Shown: one piece after another, positions 48,404 to 59,700 of the stretch
How the letters are laid out: every line of letters begins with the position of its first letter
How positions within the stretch are numbered: the first letter of the stretch is position 1
DNA from: Ampullaceana balthica
Lineage: Eukaryota; Mollusca; Gastropoda; Lymnaeidae
Direction: 5' to 3'
Length of the DNA stretch: 64,000 bases
Assembly: GCA_944989445.1 (NCBI GenBank)
Contig: CALYLW010000015.1
Coordinates: forward strand, 124,001-188,000
Made by a program: the position numbers and the translations under genes
The notes under the pieces: model-generated
Seen by the model: only the letters and a program-made list of their open reading frames with translations
Database searches by the model: none
What the model was told of the DNA's origin: nothing

Positions 48404-48624
48404 CAATGTTCCCTTTCAGTTGCGTGGTTGAGCGCCCGCGTTGATGTCTTCTGATCGATGCCGCGCAGCACTTTAGAATTACCGCGCAGTAAAATTTTGA
48501 TAATGATAATTTAGTATATGTGTTGGTGGGATATAAAATTTTGGACAAAGAATTGATGCTATGCATCTTTGCACACAATTTTGTCAATTTGCACAGAGAC
48601 CAATGAACCTTATAGGGAACATTG
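48404..48624. mobile_element. CAATGTTCC-type hAT MITE, near full length
   Basis: 221 bp, left CAATGTTCCCTTTCAG, internal GATGCCGCGCAGCAC, right TTATAGGGAACATTG. The termini are inverted repeats of 11 bp. The 8-bp flanks agree at only five positions. Its right tip is part of the 31-bp array that follows. Confidence 0.8.
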
Positions 48625-48708
48625 CTAGGATGGGGTAATCAGACTGTGAACATTGCTAGGATGGGGTAATCAGACTGTGAACATTGCTAGGATGGGTTAA
48701 TCAGACTG
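48617..48708. repeat. 31-bp tandem repeat, 3 copies, seeded on a MITE end
   Basis: Three units beginning GAACATTGCTAGGATGGGGT. The first eight bases of each unit are the MITE's terminal GAACATTG; the rest is flanking DNA. Confidence 0.92.
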
Positions 48709-49156
48709 CGATAAAAGTTAAGATATGATGATGCGGCTGTGATCTCGGGTGACAGTCGGGGAATCCACGACATCTTTTAATTGATCTGGTGTAAAATGAT
48801 CTTATTATGTCAAGATTAACTTTAATATACGCCATCGTAACATCTCTGTTATACAGTTATGTAATCTCTTTCAGTTAGAGCTATGTGATAGAAAAGCTAT
48901 GAGTCACATCTCTGTTATCTAAAAGGAATACCTGGAACAGCTTTGGATCTAATCACTGCAATTCGAGTAGTAATAACATTTTTGACCACATAAGCTGTAT
49001 GAAACTTCTTTGCTTGATTTGATTCCACTGGGGTGGGGGGCTTGGGGGATAAATTCAAGAGCAGGATCAACACAAACAATTTTCGTTTCAAATCTATTTC
49101 AAAATCCAAACAAACAACTTGATAAAGTCCCCCTCCCGGGTCACACTCCAATTACA
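48709..49156. other. intergenic, nothing recognised
   Basis: No feature supported; a 78-codon minus ORF (48915-49151) has no recognised domain. Confidence 0.4.
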
Positions 49157-49436
49157 TTTATCTTATCTTATCTATACAGACGCTCCTTCTATGCAGAAGA
49201 TAGTTGCGTCCACAGGACGTGACAGATGTCTGATGCTGCGTTCACAGGCCACGGCTTTGTGGGTTCCACGCATTACCCAGCCGCCTAACTACATGTAGTG
49301 TTTGTTAGGTAGCCATTCGGAGCGGGGTATGACTCAGGGACGCCTAGGCCCCGGGAACAAACCCTTGCCTTCACACGGATTCGAACCGTGACCATCGGTA
49401 CGACAGTCCAGTGCGCTGCCACTCGACCACCGCGCC
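49157..49436 (-). mobile_element. tRNA-derived SINE, copy 2
   Basis: On the minus strand: head GGCGCGGTGGTCGAGTGGCA (A-box-like TGGTCGAGTGG), B box GGTTCGAATCC exactly as in tRNA genes. The tRNA-unrelated body follows, then the tail GAAGGAGCGTCTGTATAGAT and GATAAG repeats. The tail matches the LINE 3' end at 36690-36771. Expected transcription is by RNA polymerase III; mobilisation by the LINE is inference. Confidence 0.88.
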
Positions 49437-49616
49437 CTATGAAGACAAACTGAAGGGGGTATCACTCAATAGCACTGAATACAAGAAACTTTCTTCTGGT
49501 TTCGTGTTTGGACGGCAGCTGGGCTACATGGCGTGAATCTGTACCAAAGTTCTGAGGGGCGGGCTGGCTGGATGTCGTGGAGAAATGTCTTCACTCTTGA
49601 TGGGAGATAACTCACG

Positions 49617-50400
49617 TAGTGGATGACGTCATCAGCTGAGTACTAACAGGTCAACCTAGTTATGAGATTAAGAGATTAAAGATAGTGGATTACGTCATTA
49701 GCTGAGTACTAACAGGTCAACCTAGTTATGAGATTAAGAGATTAAAGATAGTGGATGACGTCATTATCTGGGTAATTCAAGGTCAACCTAGTTATGAGAT
49801 TAAGAGATTAAAGATAGTGGATGACGTCATTATCTGGGTAATTCAAGGTCAACCTAGTTATGAGATTAAGAGATTAAAGATAGTGGATGACGTCATATGC
49901 TGAGTTCTTACAGGTCAACCTAGTTTTGAGATTAAGAGATTAAAGATAGTGGATGACGTCATTATCTGGGTAATTCAAGGTCAACCTAGTTTTGAGATTA
50001 AGAGATTAAAGATAGTGGATGACGTCATATGCTGAGTTCTAACAGGTCAACCTAGTTTTGAGATTAAGAGATTAAAGATAGTGGATGACGTCATTATCTG
50101 GGTAATTCAAGGTCAACCTAGTTATGAGATTAAGAGATTAAAGATAGTGGATGACGTCATTATCTGGGTAATTCAAGGTCAACCTAGTTATGAGATTAAG
50201 AGATTAAAGATAGTGGATGACGTCATATGCTGAGTTCTTACAGGTCAACCTAGATTTGAGATTAAGAGATTAAAGATAGTGGATGACGTCATTATCTGGG
50301 TAATTCAAGGTCAACCTAGTTTTGAGAGTAAGAGATTAAAGATAGTGGATGACGTCATTATCTGGGTAATTCAAGGTCAACCTAGTTATGAGATTAAGAG
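49617..50400. repeat. 66-bp minisatellite, 12 copies, with CRE-like sites
   Basis: Period about 66 bp. Each unit has AGATTAAAGATAGTGGATGA then CGTCA. Eleven of twelve contain the perfect palindrome TGACGTCA. Two subtypes (TTATCTGGGTAATTCAAGG and TATGCTGAGTTCTTACAGG) intermix. Confidence 0.95.
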
Positions 50401-52139
50401 CATTTAACTTAATTTCAATGTTGTATTCAAAGACACTCTGCAGCCTATTTTATTATATTAAAAACTCTCTAGTGGACTACGTTCAAATCAAATCTTTTGA
50501 CAACCTAAAGGACTCAAATTTCTTTATACTCTGTGGTTGTTTTTGCGTTATAAGGTTAAAAAAATAAACTATTTTTAGTGCTTTTTGGATCAAATTCTTT
50601 TTTAAAATATTTTATACTTTAAACTATTCTAGTATAACTAGGTTCTGCTGCGGCGCCGTGGCGCCTACGGCGCCCACTTTTTTCAAATGCCCAACTAAAT
50701 TATCCTTGTTTGATAAATACTTAATATTGAACATACTGAAATGTACACAAAGTATTTTATAATAGGGATTGTAGGGCGCCTACGGCGCTCACTGCAGCTG
50801 TGGGGCGCCTACGGCGCCTTCCCTTTTTTGTCAAAAGTCCAAGTAACTTATCATTGTTTGATAAATACGAAATATTAAACTTGCTGAAATGTACACAAAG
50901 TATTTTATAATTATAAATCATCAAATTATATTTTTAAATCGTTCCCTTTTCAAAAATTAAAATATAAGCTAAAACAATGATGTCACATAATATATATATT
51001 TTTTACAGCGCGTCTTTAATTTATAATTATATTGCACACCTTTTTGCGCGCCTTTCGATGCACGCCTTGTATTAAAATATAAGCTCAAAATGACGTCATA
51101 GCGTTCCACATCCTTCCAGCCAGCCAGCCAGTGACTTGGGCTATTATATTGTTTATACTTTTAACAACATAACGAAAAATAAGTTGTTTAAGGAAGTTAA
51201 AGGGGTATATCAGTGGGGTTACATTTGGTTTATTAACACTTGATCACATTTTTGCTATTGAGGCATTGGTACAACCAAAGTGCAGATCTCGCTAGAGGAA
51301 AGTGAAGGGGTGAAGACACCAGAGAGGGGGGATCAAGGAAAGGAGGGAGAATCAGAGTTCAGATTTGGAGGAAACCAGGGTTTCGCGGTGAATTTCCAGA
51401 GAAAAAAAGTTAGAATTTTAATAATCCCATGAGGTGGTTACTCTAAAAAAATTTAAGGAAATGTACATCTTAAACCCCCCCCCACCAACAACAAACATCC
51501 ACACACACACACACATAATCACAATTAACCCACTTTTCCACAAACACATATAACACAATCTATGGTGTGATATTATATTTAAAGTGCTAAGTGGCTACGT
51601 CTCCGGTCCCTAACAATATCGAGCCTAGTGATACGACGCAATCAATGGAAGTCAGCTCGTGATGAAAGATACATTGTCCGACATTCGCGTACATTGCTGA
51701 GATAGTTGCACTCCAGTCACAGGTTAGTACGGTATACTCATTATTACTGGACAGGTGTAGATAACTTACGTATACTTGACCACATACACACACGTACCCA
51801 TAAACATGCACTCGTTGTATCCTTACACGCAACAAATCCAATACCTGCACATGCACCATGAAAAACACACTCATCAACACATGTGTAGTACCTTGACAAG
51901 TAATCTCAGACACATTTATATGCTGTATATGTATAGCTGTATACATGTAAAAATTCGCATACACACACTACTGCTTATTTTTTAATAAAGGCAAAAATCA
52001 AGAAGTAATCAAATATTAAAAAGCAATTATTTTTAAATCCTTTATATTAACTTCACGGCTGTCTCTGTCTCTCTCTATGTCGTTCTGTCGTCATCTCTCT
52101 CTCTCTCTGTCTGTCTCTCTGTCTTGTGCGGGCGGAAAA
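50401..52139. repeat. intergenic with a ~148-bp GGCGCC duplication
   Basis: At about 50650-50912 a segment is present twice at 148-bp spacing. It combines GGCGCCTACGGCGCC with TTTGATAAATAC and GAAATGTACACAAAGTATTT. Short CA-rich tracts lie near 51494-51550 and 51770-51970. A short CT tract is near 52060-52125. No gene recognised. Confidence 0.6.
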
Positions 52140-52174
52140 ACAAAAGTAAAAAATGACCCACTTCCCGTGAAGCC

Positions 52175-52622
52175 ATCGAGCTGAAATTTGGCACACGGAC
52201 CCGTGTCACCTAACAATGCATCTTGTCAAAATTTCAGATCGATGGAACGTATCGTAATTAAATTAATGCATTTTTAGTTTATCCTTATATCACGTATGTA
52301 ATTCAAATTCACTGTTTGTTATTGTTGTTTTTTTCATGTGATTTTTCAGTCACGCGTTGACGCGACCCATCGAAGTACCGGCGTGCTTTTGTTTACATTT
52401 TACGTGTCACGCTGAGCTCGGTCAAGCGATCGGTGACCAGACTTCAGCAAAGTTGAGTTAAGACAGATTCAGTCTGTAAATGTTTGTCGCGTTTGAAAAT
52501 AATCAATACTGTTAGTTGTGTCTCATATATAAGGAATTTATAGTCAAAAACTTTGTTTTTACGGGTTTGTTTTATTTAACCACACGTTTTGTAAGTAGAT
52601 ATTACAATCAATTAAATCGCAT

Positions 52623-52665
<43 letters not shown>

Positions 52666-53010
52666 ATGTGCATGTGTGTGTGTGGAGATACAATATTATT
52701 ATTTTTTTAACCCCGTAAAAACAAAGTTTTTAACTATAAATCCCTTATATATGAGACCTAACTAAAAGTATTGATTATGTTCAATATAACACGTACCGCG
52801 CTACAGACCCCCGTGACATCTCGAGGGCTGGAGTGAAACTCCGGTAAACTGTTGAGGTCAACTATAGCAGACGATACACATGCTGCATAGAGATACATAG
52901 AGATAAAGTAAAAATTCATTAATTTAATTACGGTACATTCGGTCGATCTGAAATTTTGTGACAATGCATTGTTAGGTGACACGAGTCTTTGTGCCAAATT
53001 TCAGCTCGAT
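52175..53010. repeat. large inverted repeat of the dispersed family
   Basis: Outer arms: GAGCTGAAATTTGGCACACG (52180) and its counterpart TGTGCCAAATTTCAGCTCGA (52991). Both include a shared AACAATGCAT segment and TAATTAAAT. Inner arms: 52501-52568 and 52709-52776, about 68 bp each and roughly 90% complementary (GGAATTTATAGTCAAAAACT). A CT/GT microsatellite (52623-52685) sits in the centre. Relatives at 17678 and 37912. Confidence 0.8.
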
Positions 53011-53169
53011 AGGATCATGAGAAGTTATTATCATGATCATAGTTGTTGGCCCTTTGAAATAGCGTGTCCTATTTAAGAGCTGTTTATCTTCTATCTGTAT
53101 GTGGTCTATACTTGGGCCCACCTCAGTACATGCGTACTGCAACTCTTAAGCACAGAATTTACTTTTCGT

Positions 53170-53182
53170 TATGTATATCTTA
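53170..53182. repeat. LINE target-site duplication, left copy
   Basis: TATGTATATCTTA, identical to 56369-56381. Confidence 0.9.
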
Positions 53183-56100
53183 ACTCCGCCAAGGCCGGTC
53201 CCAAGCCCGGGTGCAAAAGGAGGAGGGTTGGCGTGAGGCCAGCGACCTCACCCGTAAAAACATATTGCTACAGAAACGTCAACAAGAAAAAACAAACAAA
53301 TTTCAGTCCTGAGAAGAGAGGACTCTTCTTCTCCAAGAAGAGCTATGAAGCCTTGTGGCCAAACCCAGGCTATACTGGAAGCCTCAAAGCCGAAGACCCT
53401 CCTTTCTAAGGAAACAAATATAGGCACGTGGAACGTCAGAACCATGTATGAAGCAGGGAAAGCAGCGCAGGTGGCAGCAGAAATGAGATCCTACAAACTT
53501 ACACTGCTTGGTATCTGCGAAACAAGATGGATACAAGCTGGGCAAATAACTTTGGCCTCTGGAGAAATGCTAATGTACTCGGGGCATGAGGAGGAAGATG
53601 CTCCGCACACGCAAGGAGTCGCTTTGATGCTGTCAAGGAAGGCACAGGAAGCATTGATTGGATGGGAAGCACATGGACCAAGGATAATAACAGCAACCTT
53701 CCGAACCAAGAAAAAGAAAATAAAGATGAACATAATACAGTGTTATGCACCCACCAACGACAGCAAAGAAGAAGAGAAAGAAACATTCTACAATAGATTA
53801 CAAGCACTAATAGAAAAATTCCCAAATAGAGACCTGAACATCCTAATGGGAGACCTTAACGCCAAAATTGGAAAAGACAACAGTGGGTATGAGGAAACCA
53901 TGGGACGCCACGGTATAGGAGAGAGAAATGAGAACGGAGAAAGACTAGCGGACTTCTGCGCAACAAACGAGCTTGTTATTGGTGGAAGCGAATTTCAACA
54001 TAAAAACATTCACAAGATAACATGGGTATCCCCAGACAACAAAACGCAAAACCAAATAGACCACATATGCATTAGCAAAAAATTTAGAAAGTCTCTACAA
54101 GATGTACGAGCAAAAAGAGGAGCAGATGTAGCATCCGATCACCATCTGGTCTGTGCAAGACTTAAATTAAAGCTAAAGAAAGACTGGGAACAGCCAACTG
54201 CGAAGCGAACCAAATTCAATGTAGCACTTCTGGCAAATGATCAGAAAAGGGAAGAATTTAGTGCCACCTTGAGGAATAAGTTCCAAGTGCTAGAAGACCA
54301 AACAGAAGACCAAACAGAAGATGACCAAGTAGAACACATGTGGCAAAGTATAAAGACGTCTGTAACATCCACCTGCCTAGAAGTCTTAGGATCAGTGAAA
54401 CAGAAACAAAAAGACTGGCTCTCAATAAACACACTGCAAAAAATAAAAGAGAGAAAAGAAATGAAAAATATAGTTAACAGCAGCCGCACCAGGGCTGAGA
54501 AAACGAAAGCGCAAGAGAGATATAAAGAAGTAAACCAAAAGGTAAAAAACAGCATTAAAAAAGATAAAAATGCCCACATAGATGGCCTAGCATCCAAAGC
54601 AGAAGAAGCAGCCAGGAAGGGCAACTTGAAAGAGCTCTACGACATAACAAGAAAACTGTCAGGGAGATACAAAAGGCCGGAGAGACCTGTCAAAGATAGA
54701 GAAGGGAGATCTATAACAGAAAAGAAAGAGCAACAAAAAAGATGGATGGAATACTTTAAGGAACTATTAAACAGGCCCCCACCCACAGACACGCCAGACA
54801 TACAACCAGCAAATGAAGACCTACAAATAGAAGAAGGCGCACCAAATAAGGAAGAAATAGCCCTGGCCATCAAGCAGCTCAAACTAGGGAAATCACCGGG
54901 ACCGGACAACATCACAGCAGAGATGATGAGAGCGGACATAAACACAATAGTCAACATGCTGCACCCTCTGTTTGAGAAGATATGGGAAGAAGAGAGAGTT
55001 CCAAAAGATTGGAAAGAAGGATACCTCATCAAGATCCCAAAGAAAGGGGATCTCAGCAACTGTGCAAATTACAGAGGAATTACACTGCTATCTGTACCAG
55101 GAAAGGTTTTTAACAGAATTATTTTGAACAGAATGAAAGACAAGGTCGACATGCAGCTACGAGATCAACAGGCCGGCTTCCGCCAAAACAGATCCTGCAC
55201 AGATCAAATAGCAACACTGAGAATCATCGTAGAACAGTCCATCGAATGGAACTCCTCTCTATATATAAATTTTATAGACTATGAAAAGGCCTTTGATAGC
55301 CTGGACAGACAAACCTTGTGGAAACTTCTCCGACACTATGGAGTACCAGGGAAACTAGTGAGGATCATTCAGAGCTCTTATGAAGAAATGACATGCAGGG
55401 TGGTCCACGAAGGTAGACTCACAGACTCCTTTACAGTCGAAACAGGAGTCAGACAAGGATGCCTCTTGTCCCCTTTACTATTCATCCTTGCCATTGACTG
55501 GATAATGGAAAAATCCACAGACAAAAAGAGGAATGGGATACAGTGGACACTCTGGGAACAATTGAATGATTTAGACTTCGCGGACGACATTGCACTTCTG
55601 TCCCACAACCAGCAACAAATGCAGGAAAAGACAAAAGACGTAGCCACCTTTTCGGCACAGCTTGGCCTCAACATAAATAAAAGTAAAACAAAAATCATGA
55701 AGATAAACCCATCCAACCATGAGCATGTCCATCTGGCAGGAAAGGCACTGGAAGAAGTGGAGTCCTTCACATACCTAGGCAGCACCATAGACATAAATGG
55801 CGGATCCGATGCAGATGTAAGGGCTAGGATTGGAAAAGCTAGATCAGCATTTGTATTATTAAAGAAAATATGGGAGTCGAAGGAGCTGAAACTGCAGACC
55901 AAAGTCAAAATCTTTAATACAAATGTCAAAACAGTCCTCCTATATGGTGCAGAAACTTGGAAAACAACAGCGAGCCTTACGCAGAAAGTGCAGACATTCA
56001 TAAACACATGCCTTCGAAAGATCCTGAAAATCAAATGGCCAAATACTATAAATAACAAAGAGTTACTAGAAAGGACACACCAGGTGCCTATTGATGAAGA

Positions 56101-56368
56101 CATCATAAAAAAGAGGTGGAGATGGATAGGACATACGCTCCGAAAACCCCCAGGTAGCACCACCAGACAATGCCTAACATGGAACCCACAGGGAAAGAGA
56201 AAGAGAGGAAGGCCAAAAAATACATGGAGACGCGAGCTAGAGGCTGACATGCAAAATATGGGATACACCTGGAAGCAATTGGAGAGGAAAGCACAGGACC
56301 GTGAGGAGTGGAAAGTTCTTGTAGACGGCCTATGCCCCAGACGGGGTAGAAAGGCATAAGTAAGTAAG
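53183..56368 (+). mobile_element. complete RTE-like LINE insertion
   Basis: 3186-bp element between perfect 13-bp duplications. It begins ACTCCGCCAAGGCCGGTCCC (162-bp 5' UTR). It carries one intact ORF and ends directly in a (TAAG)3 tail, with the stop codon TAA forming the first tail unit. The near-absence of a 3' UTR and simple-repeat tail are RTE-like. The intact ORF and perfect duplication suggest a young copy. Confidence 0.93.
53345..56359 (+). CDS. LINE endonuclease/reverse transcriptase ORF, 1004 aa
   Basis: Single-ORF protein of an RTE-like non-LTR retrotransposon. It nicks target DNA and reverse-transcribes its own RNA there. The N-terminal APE-type endonuclease shows WNVRT (residues 29-33), ETRW (59-62), GDLNAK (169-174), IDHI (238-241) and catalytic SDHHLV (264-269). 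The reverse transcriptase shows GPDNITAEM (~519), [12 protein letters not shown] (~642), [10 protein letters not shown] (~700) and the active-site FADDIALL (~745). A basic C-terminal part has [11 protein letters not shown] (~955). All expected catalytic motifs are present with no stop or frameshift, so the protein could be functional. Related sequences are sometimes annotated as craniofacial development protein 2-like. The ATG at 53345 is the first in frame. Confidence 0.95.
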   Translation: MKPCGQTQAILEASKPKTLLSKETNIGTWNVRTMYEAGKAAQVAAEMRSYKLTLLGICETRWIQAGQITLASGEMLMYSGHEEEDAPHTQGVALMLSRKAQEALIGWEAHGPRIITATFRTKKKKIKMNIIQCYAPTNDSKEEEKETFYNRLQALIEKFPNRDLNILMGDLNAKIGKDNSGYEETMGRHGIGERNENGERLADFCATNELVIGGSEFQHKNIHKITWVSPDNKTQNQIDHICISKKFRKSLQDVRAKRGADVASDHHLVCARLKLKLKKDWEQPTAKRTKFNVALLANDQKREEFSATLRNKFQVLEDQTEDQTEDDQVEHMWQSIKTSVTSTCLEVLGSVKQKQKDWLSINTLQKIKERKEMKNIVNSSRTRAEKTKAQERYKEVNQKVKNSIKKDKNAHIDGLASKAEEAARKGNLKELYDITRKLSGRYKRPERPVKDREGRSITEKKEQQKRWMEYFKELLNRPPPTDTPDIQPANEDLQIEEGAPNKEEIALAIKQLKLGKSPGPDNITAEMMRADINTIVNMLHPLFEKIWEEERVPKDWKEGYLIKIPKKGDLSNCANYRGITLLSVPGKVFNRIILNRMKDKVDMQLRDQQAGFRQNRSCTDQIATLRIIVEQSIEWNSSLYINFIDYEKAFDSLDRQTLWKLLRHYGVPGKLVRIIQSSYEEMTCRVVHEGRLTDSFTVETGVRQGCLLSPLLFILAIDWIMEKSTDKKRNGIQWTLWEQLNDLDFADDIALLSHNQQQMQEKTKDVATFSAQLGLNINKSKTKIMKINPSNHEHVHLAGKALEEVESFTYLGSTIDINGGSDADVRARIGKARSAFVLLKKIWESKELKLQTKVKIFNTNVKTVLLYGAETWKTTASLTQKVQTFINTCLRKILKIKWPNTINNKELLERTHQVPIDEDIIKKRWRWIGHTLRKPPGSTTRQCLTWNPQGKRKRGRPKNTWRRELEADMQNMGYTWKQLERKAQDREEWKVLVDGLCPRRGRKA

Positions 56369-56381
56369 TATGTATATCTTA
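56369..56381. repeat. LINE target-site duplication, right copy
   Basis: TATGTATATCTTA, identical to 53170-53182. Confidence 0.9.
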
Positions 56382-56511
56382 CCGGTAATGGATCAAATTT
56401 TAATGGCTGGCTGTAACTCCGTTACAACTTTTTCGACTGACTCTTGTTGACCGTGTGTTATTTGGTGTTGAATGGACTTTTGATCAAGAAGGTTTACATA
56501 AGTTGTTAATG

Positions 56512-56727
56512 CAATGTTCCTTTTAAAGCTGTGCGGTTGCGCGGTCGCGCAGCTATCCGAACTACGCCGCGCAGCAGTTAAAAATTACCGCGAGCCAAAT
56601 TTCGAAAAGGAGGAAATGCGTGTTTAAGGGATGTAAAACTGGGCACAAAACAATGGATGCTGTTTAACTGTTCAGACGGGTTTATTAGTTTGCACACGGA
56701 CCAACGAACTTTAGAGGGAACGTATAC
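56512..56727. mobile_element. CAATGTTCC-type hAT MITE, near full length
   Basis: Left CAATGTTCCTTTTAAAGC, internal TACGCCGCGCAGCAGTTA, and TTTGCACACGGACCAACGAA near the right end TTAGAGGGAACG. No clear target duplication. It lies 70 bp before the 13-bp satellite. Confidence 0.75.
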
Positions 56728-56796
56728 GAATTGGGCCCAATATAACTGCATGGCTTTAATTAATATGCGAATGAGTTTCTAGTATGCTAGTGATGA

Positions 56797-59700
56797 TTGT
56801 AACTTCCTATTGTAACTTCCAATTGTAACATCCAATTGTAACTTCCTGTTGTAACTTCTTATTGCAACTTCAATTGTAACTTCCTATTGCAATTAACAAT
56901 TGTAAATTCTAATTGTAATTTCCTATTGTAACTTCAAATAGTAACTTCCAATTGTAACTTCCTATTGTAACTTCCAATTGTAACTTCCTATTGTAACTTC
57001 CAATTGTAACTTTAAATTGTAACTTCCTATTGTAACTTCCAATTGTAACTTCCTATTGTAACTTCCTTTTGTAACATCCTTTTGTAACTTCCAATTGTAA
57101 CTTCCTATTGTAACATCCTATTGTAACTTCCAATTGTAACCTCCTATCATAAATCCCTATTGCAACTTCCAATTGTAACTTCCAATTGTAACTTCAAATT
57201 GTAACTTCCAATTGTAACTTCCTATTGCAAGTTCCTATTGTAACTTTCTTCTTGTAACTTCCAATTGTAACTTCCAATTGTAACTTCCAATTGTAACTTC
57301 CAATTGTAACTTCCAATTGTAACTTCCTATTGCAAGTTCCTATTGTAACTTTCTTCTTGTAACTTCCAATTGTAACTTCCAATTGTAACGTCCAATTACA
57401 ACTTCCTATTGCAAGTTCCTATTGTAACTTTCTTCTTGTAACTTCCAATTGTAACTTCCAATTGTAACTTCCAATTGTAACTTCCTATTGCAATTTCCTA
57501 TTGTAACTTCCTTTTGTAACTTCATATTGTTACTTCCTATTGCAACTTCCAATTGTAACGTCCTATTGCACTTTCCAATTGTAACTTCCTATTGTAACTT
57601 CCAATTGTAACTTCCAATTGTAACTTCCAATTGTAACTTCCAATTGTAACTTCCAATTGTAACTTCCAATTGTAACTTCCTATTGTAACTTCCAATTGTA
57701 ACTTCCTATTGTAACTTCCAATTGTAACTTCCAATTGTAACTTCTTATTGTAAGTTCTTATTGCAACTTCCAATTGTAACTTCCTATTGCAATTGCCAAT
57801 TGTAACTTCTAATTGTAATTTCCTATTGTAACTTCAAATAGTAACTTCCAATTGTAACTTCCTATTGTAACTTCCAATTGTAACTTCCTATTGTAACTTC
57901 CAATTGTAACTTCCTAATGTAATTTCCAATTCTAACTTCCGATTGTAACTTCCTATTGTAACTTCCAATTGTAACTTCCTATTGTAACTTCATATTGTAA
58001 CTTCCTTTTGTAACTTCCAATTGTAACTTCCTATTGTAACTTCCTATTGCAACTTCCAATTGTAACGTCCTATTGCACTTTCCAATTGTAACTTCCTATT
58101 GTAACTTCAAATTGTAACTTCCTATTGCACTTTCCAATTGTAACTTCCAATTGCAACTTCCTATTGTAACTTCCAATTGTAACTTGCTATTGTAACTTCC
58201 TATTGTAACTTCCAATTGTAACTTCCTATTGTAACTTCCAATTGTAACTTCCTATTGTAACTTCCAATTGTAATTTCCTATTGTAACTTCCAATTGTAAC
58301 TTCCTATTGTAACTTCCTATCGTAACTTCCAATTGTAACTTCCTATTTTAACTTCCAATTGTAACTTCCAATTGTAACTACCAATTGTAACTTTCTATTG
58401 CAACTTAGTATTGTAACTTCCAATTGTAACTTCCTGGTGTAACTTCCAATTGTAACTTCCTATTTTAACTTCCTTTTGTAACTTCCTTTTGTAACTTACT
58501 ATTGTAACTGCCTATTGTAACTTCCAATTGTAATTTCCAATTGTAACTTCCTATTGCAACTTCCAATTGTAATTTCCTATTGTAACTTCCAATTGTAACT
58601 TCCAATTGTAAATTCCTATTGTAACTTTTTTTTTGTAACTTCCTTTTGTAACTTCCTTTTGTAACTTCCTATTGTAACTTCCTATTGTAACTTCCGAATG
58701 TAACTTCCTATTGTAACTTCCTATTGTAACTTCCTATTGCAACTTCCAATTGTAACTTCCAATTGTAACTTCCTTTTGTAACTTCAAACTGTAACTTCCA
58801 ATTGTAACTTCCAATTGTAACTTCCTTTTGTAACTTCCAACTGTAACTTCCAATTGTAACTTCCTGTTGTAGCTTCATGTTGTAAATTCCAATTGTAACT
58901 TCCTATTGTAACTTCCTATTGTAACTTCCTATTGTAACTTCCTATTGTAACTTCCTAATGTAAGTTTCTATCGTAACTTCCTACCGTAACTTCCTATTGT
59001 AACTTATATTTCCTATTGTAACTTCCAATTGTAACTTCCTAATGTAAGTTTCTATCGTAACTTCCTACCGTAACTTCTTATTGTAACTTATATTTCCTAT
59101 TTTAACTTCCAATTGTAACTTCCAATTGTAACATTCTATTGCAACTTTCTATTGTAACTTCCAATTGTAACTTTCTATGCAACTTCCTATTGTAACTTCC
59201 AATTGTAACTTCTTGGTGTAACTTCCAATTGTAACTTCCAATTGTAACTTCATGTTGTAAATTCCAATTGTAACTTCCTATTGTAACTTCCAATTGTAAC
59301 TTCCTATTGTAACTTCCAATTTTAACTTCATATTGTAACTTTCTATTGTATTTTCCAATTTTAACTTCCAATTGTAACTCCCTTTTATAACTTCATGTTG
59401 TAAATTCCAATTGTAACTTCCAATTGTAACTTCCTATTGTAACTTCCTATTTTAACTTCCAATTGTAGGTTCCTATTGTAACTTCCTATTGTAACTTCCT
59501 ATTGTAAGTTTCTATCGTAACTTCCTATCGTAACTTCCTATTGTAACTTCCTATTGTAACTTCCAATTGTAACTTCCAATTGTAACTTCCAATTGTAACT
59601 TCCTATTATAACTTCCTTTTGTAACTTCCTTTTGTAACTTCCTTTTGTAACTTCCTTTTGTAACTTCCTTTTGTAACTTCCTTTGTAACTTCCTATTGTA

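Noticed and set aside
49376..49436. Genuine tRNA gene on the minus strand
   Set aside because: A and B boxes are present, but the same head is followed by a SINE body and tail in two places, and no proper cloverleaf 3' half follows.
53101..53409. Separate ORF1 of the LINE
   Set aside because: Its ATG lies outside the element, left of the target duplication; within the element this frame has no ATG and only overlaps the start of the main ORF.
54241..56357. Long minus-strand ORFs opposite the LINE
   Set aside because: Antisense shadows of the reverse-transcriptase ORF.
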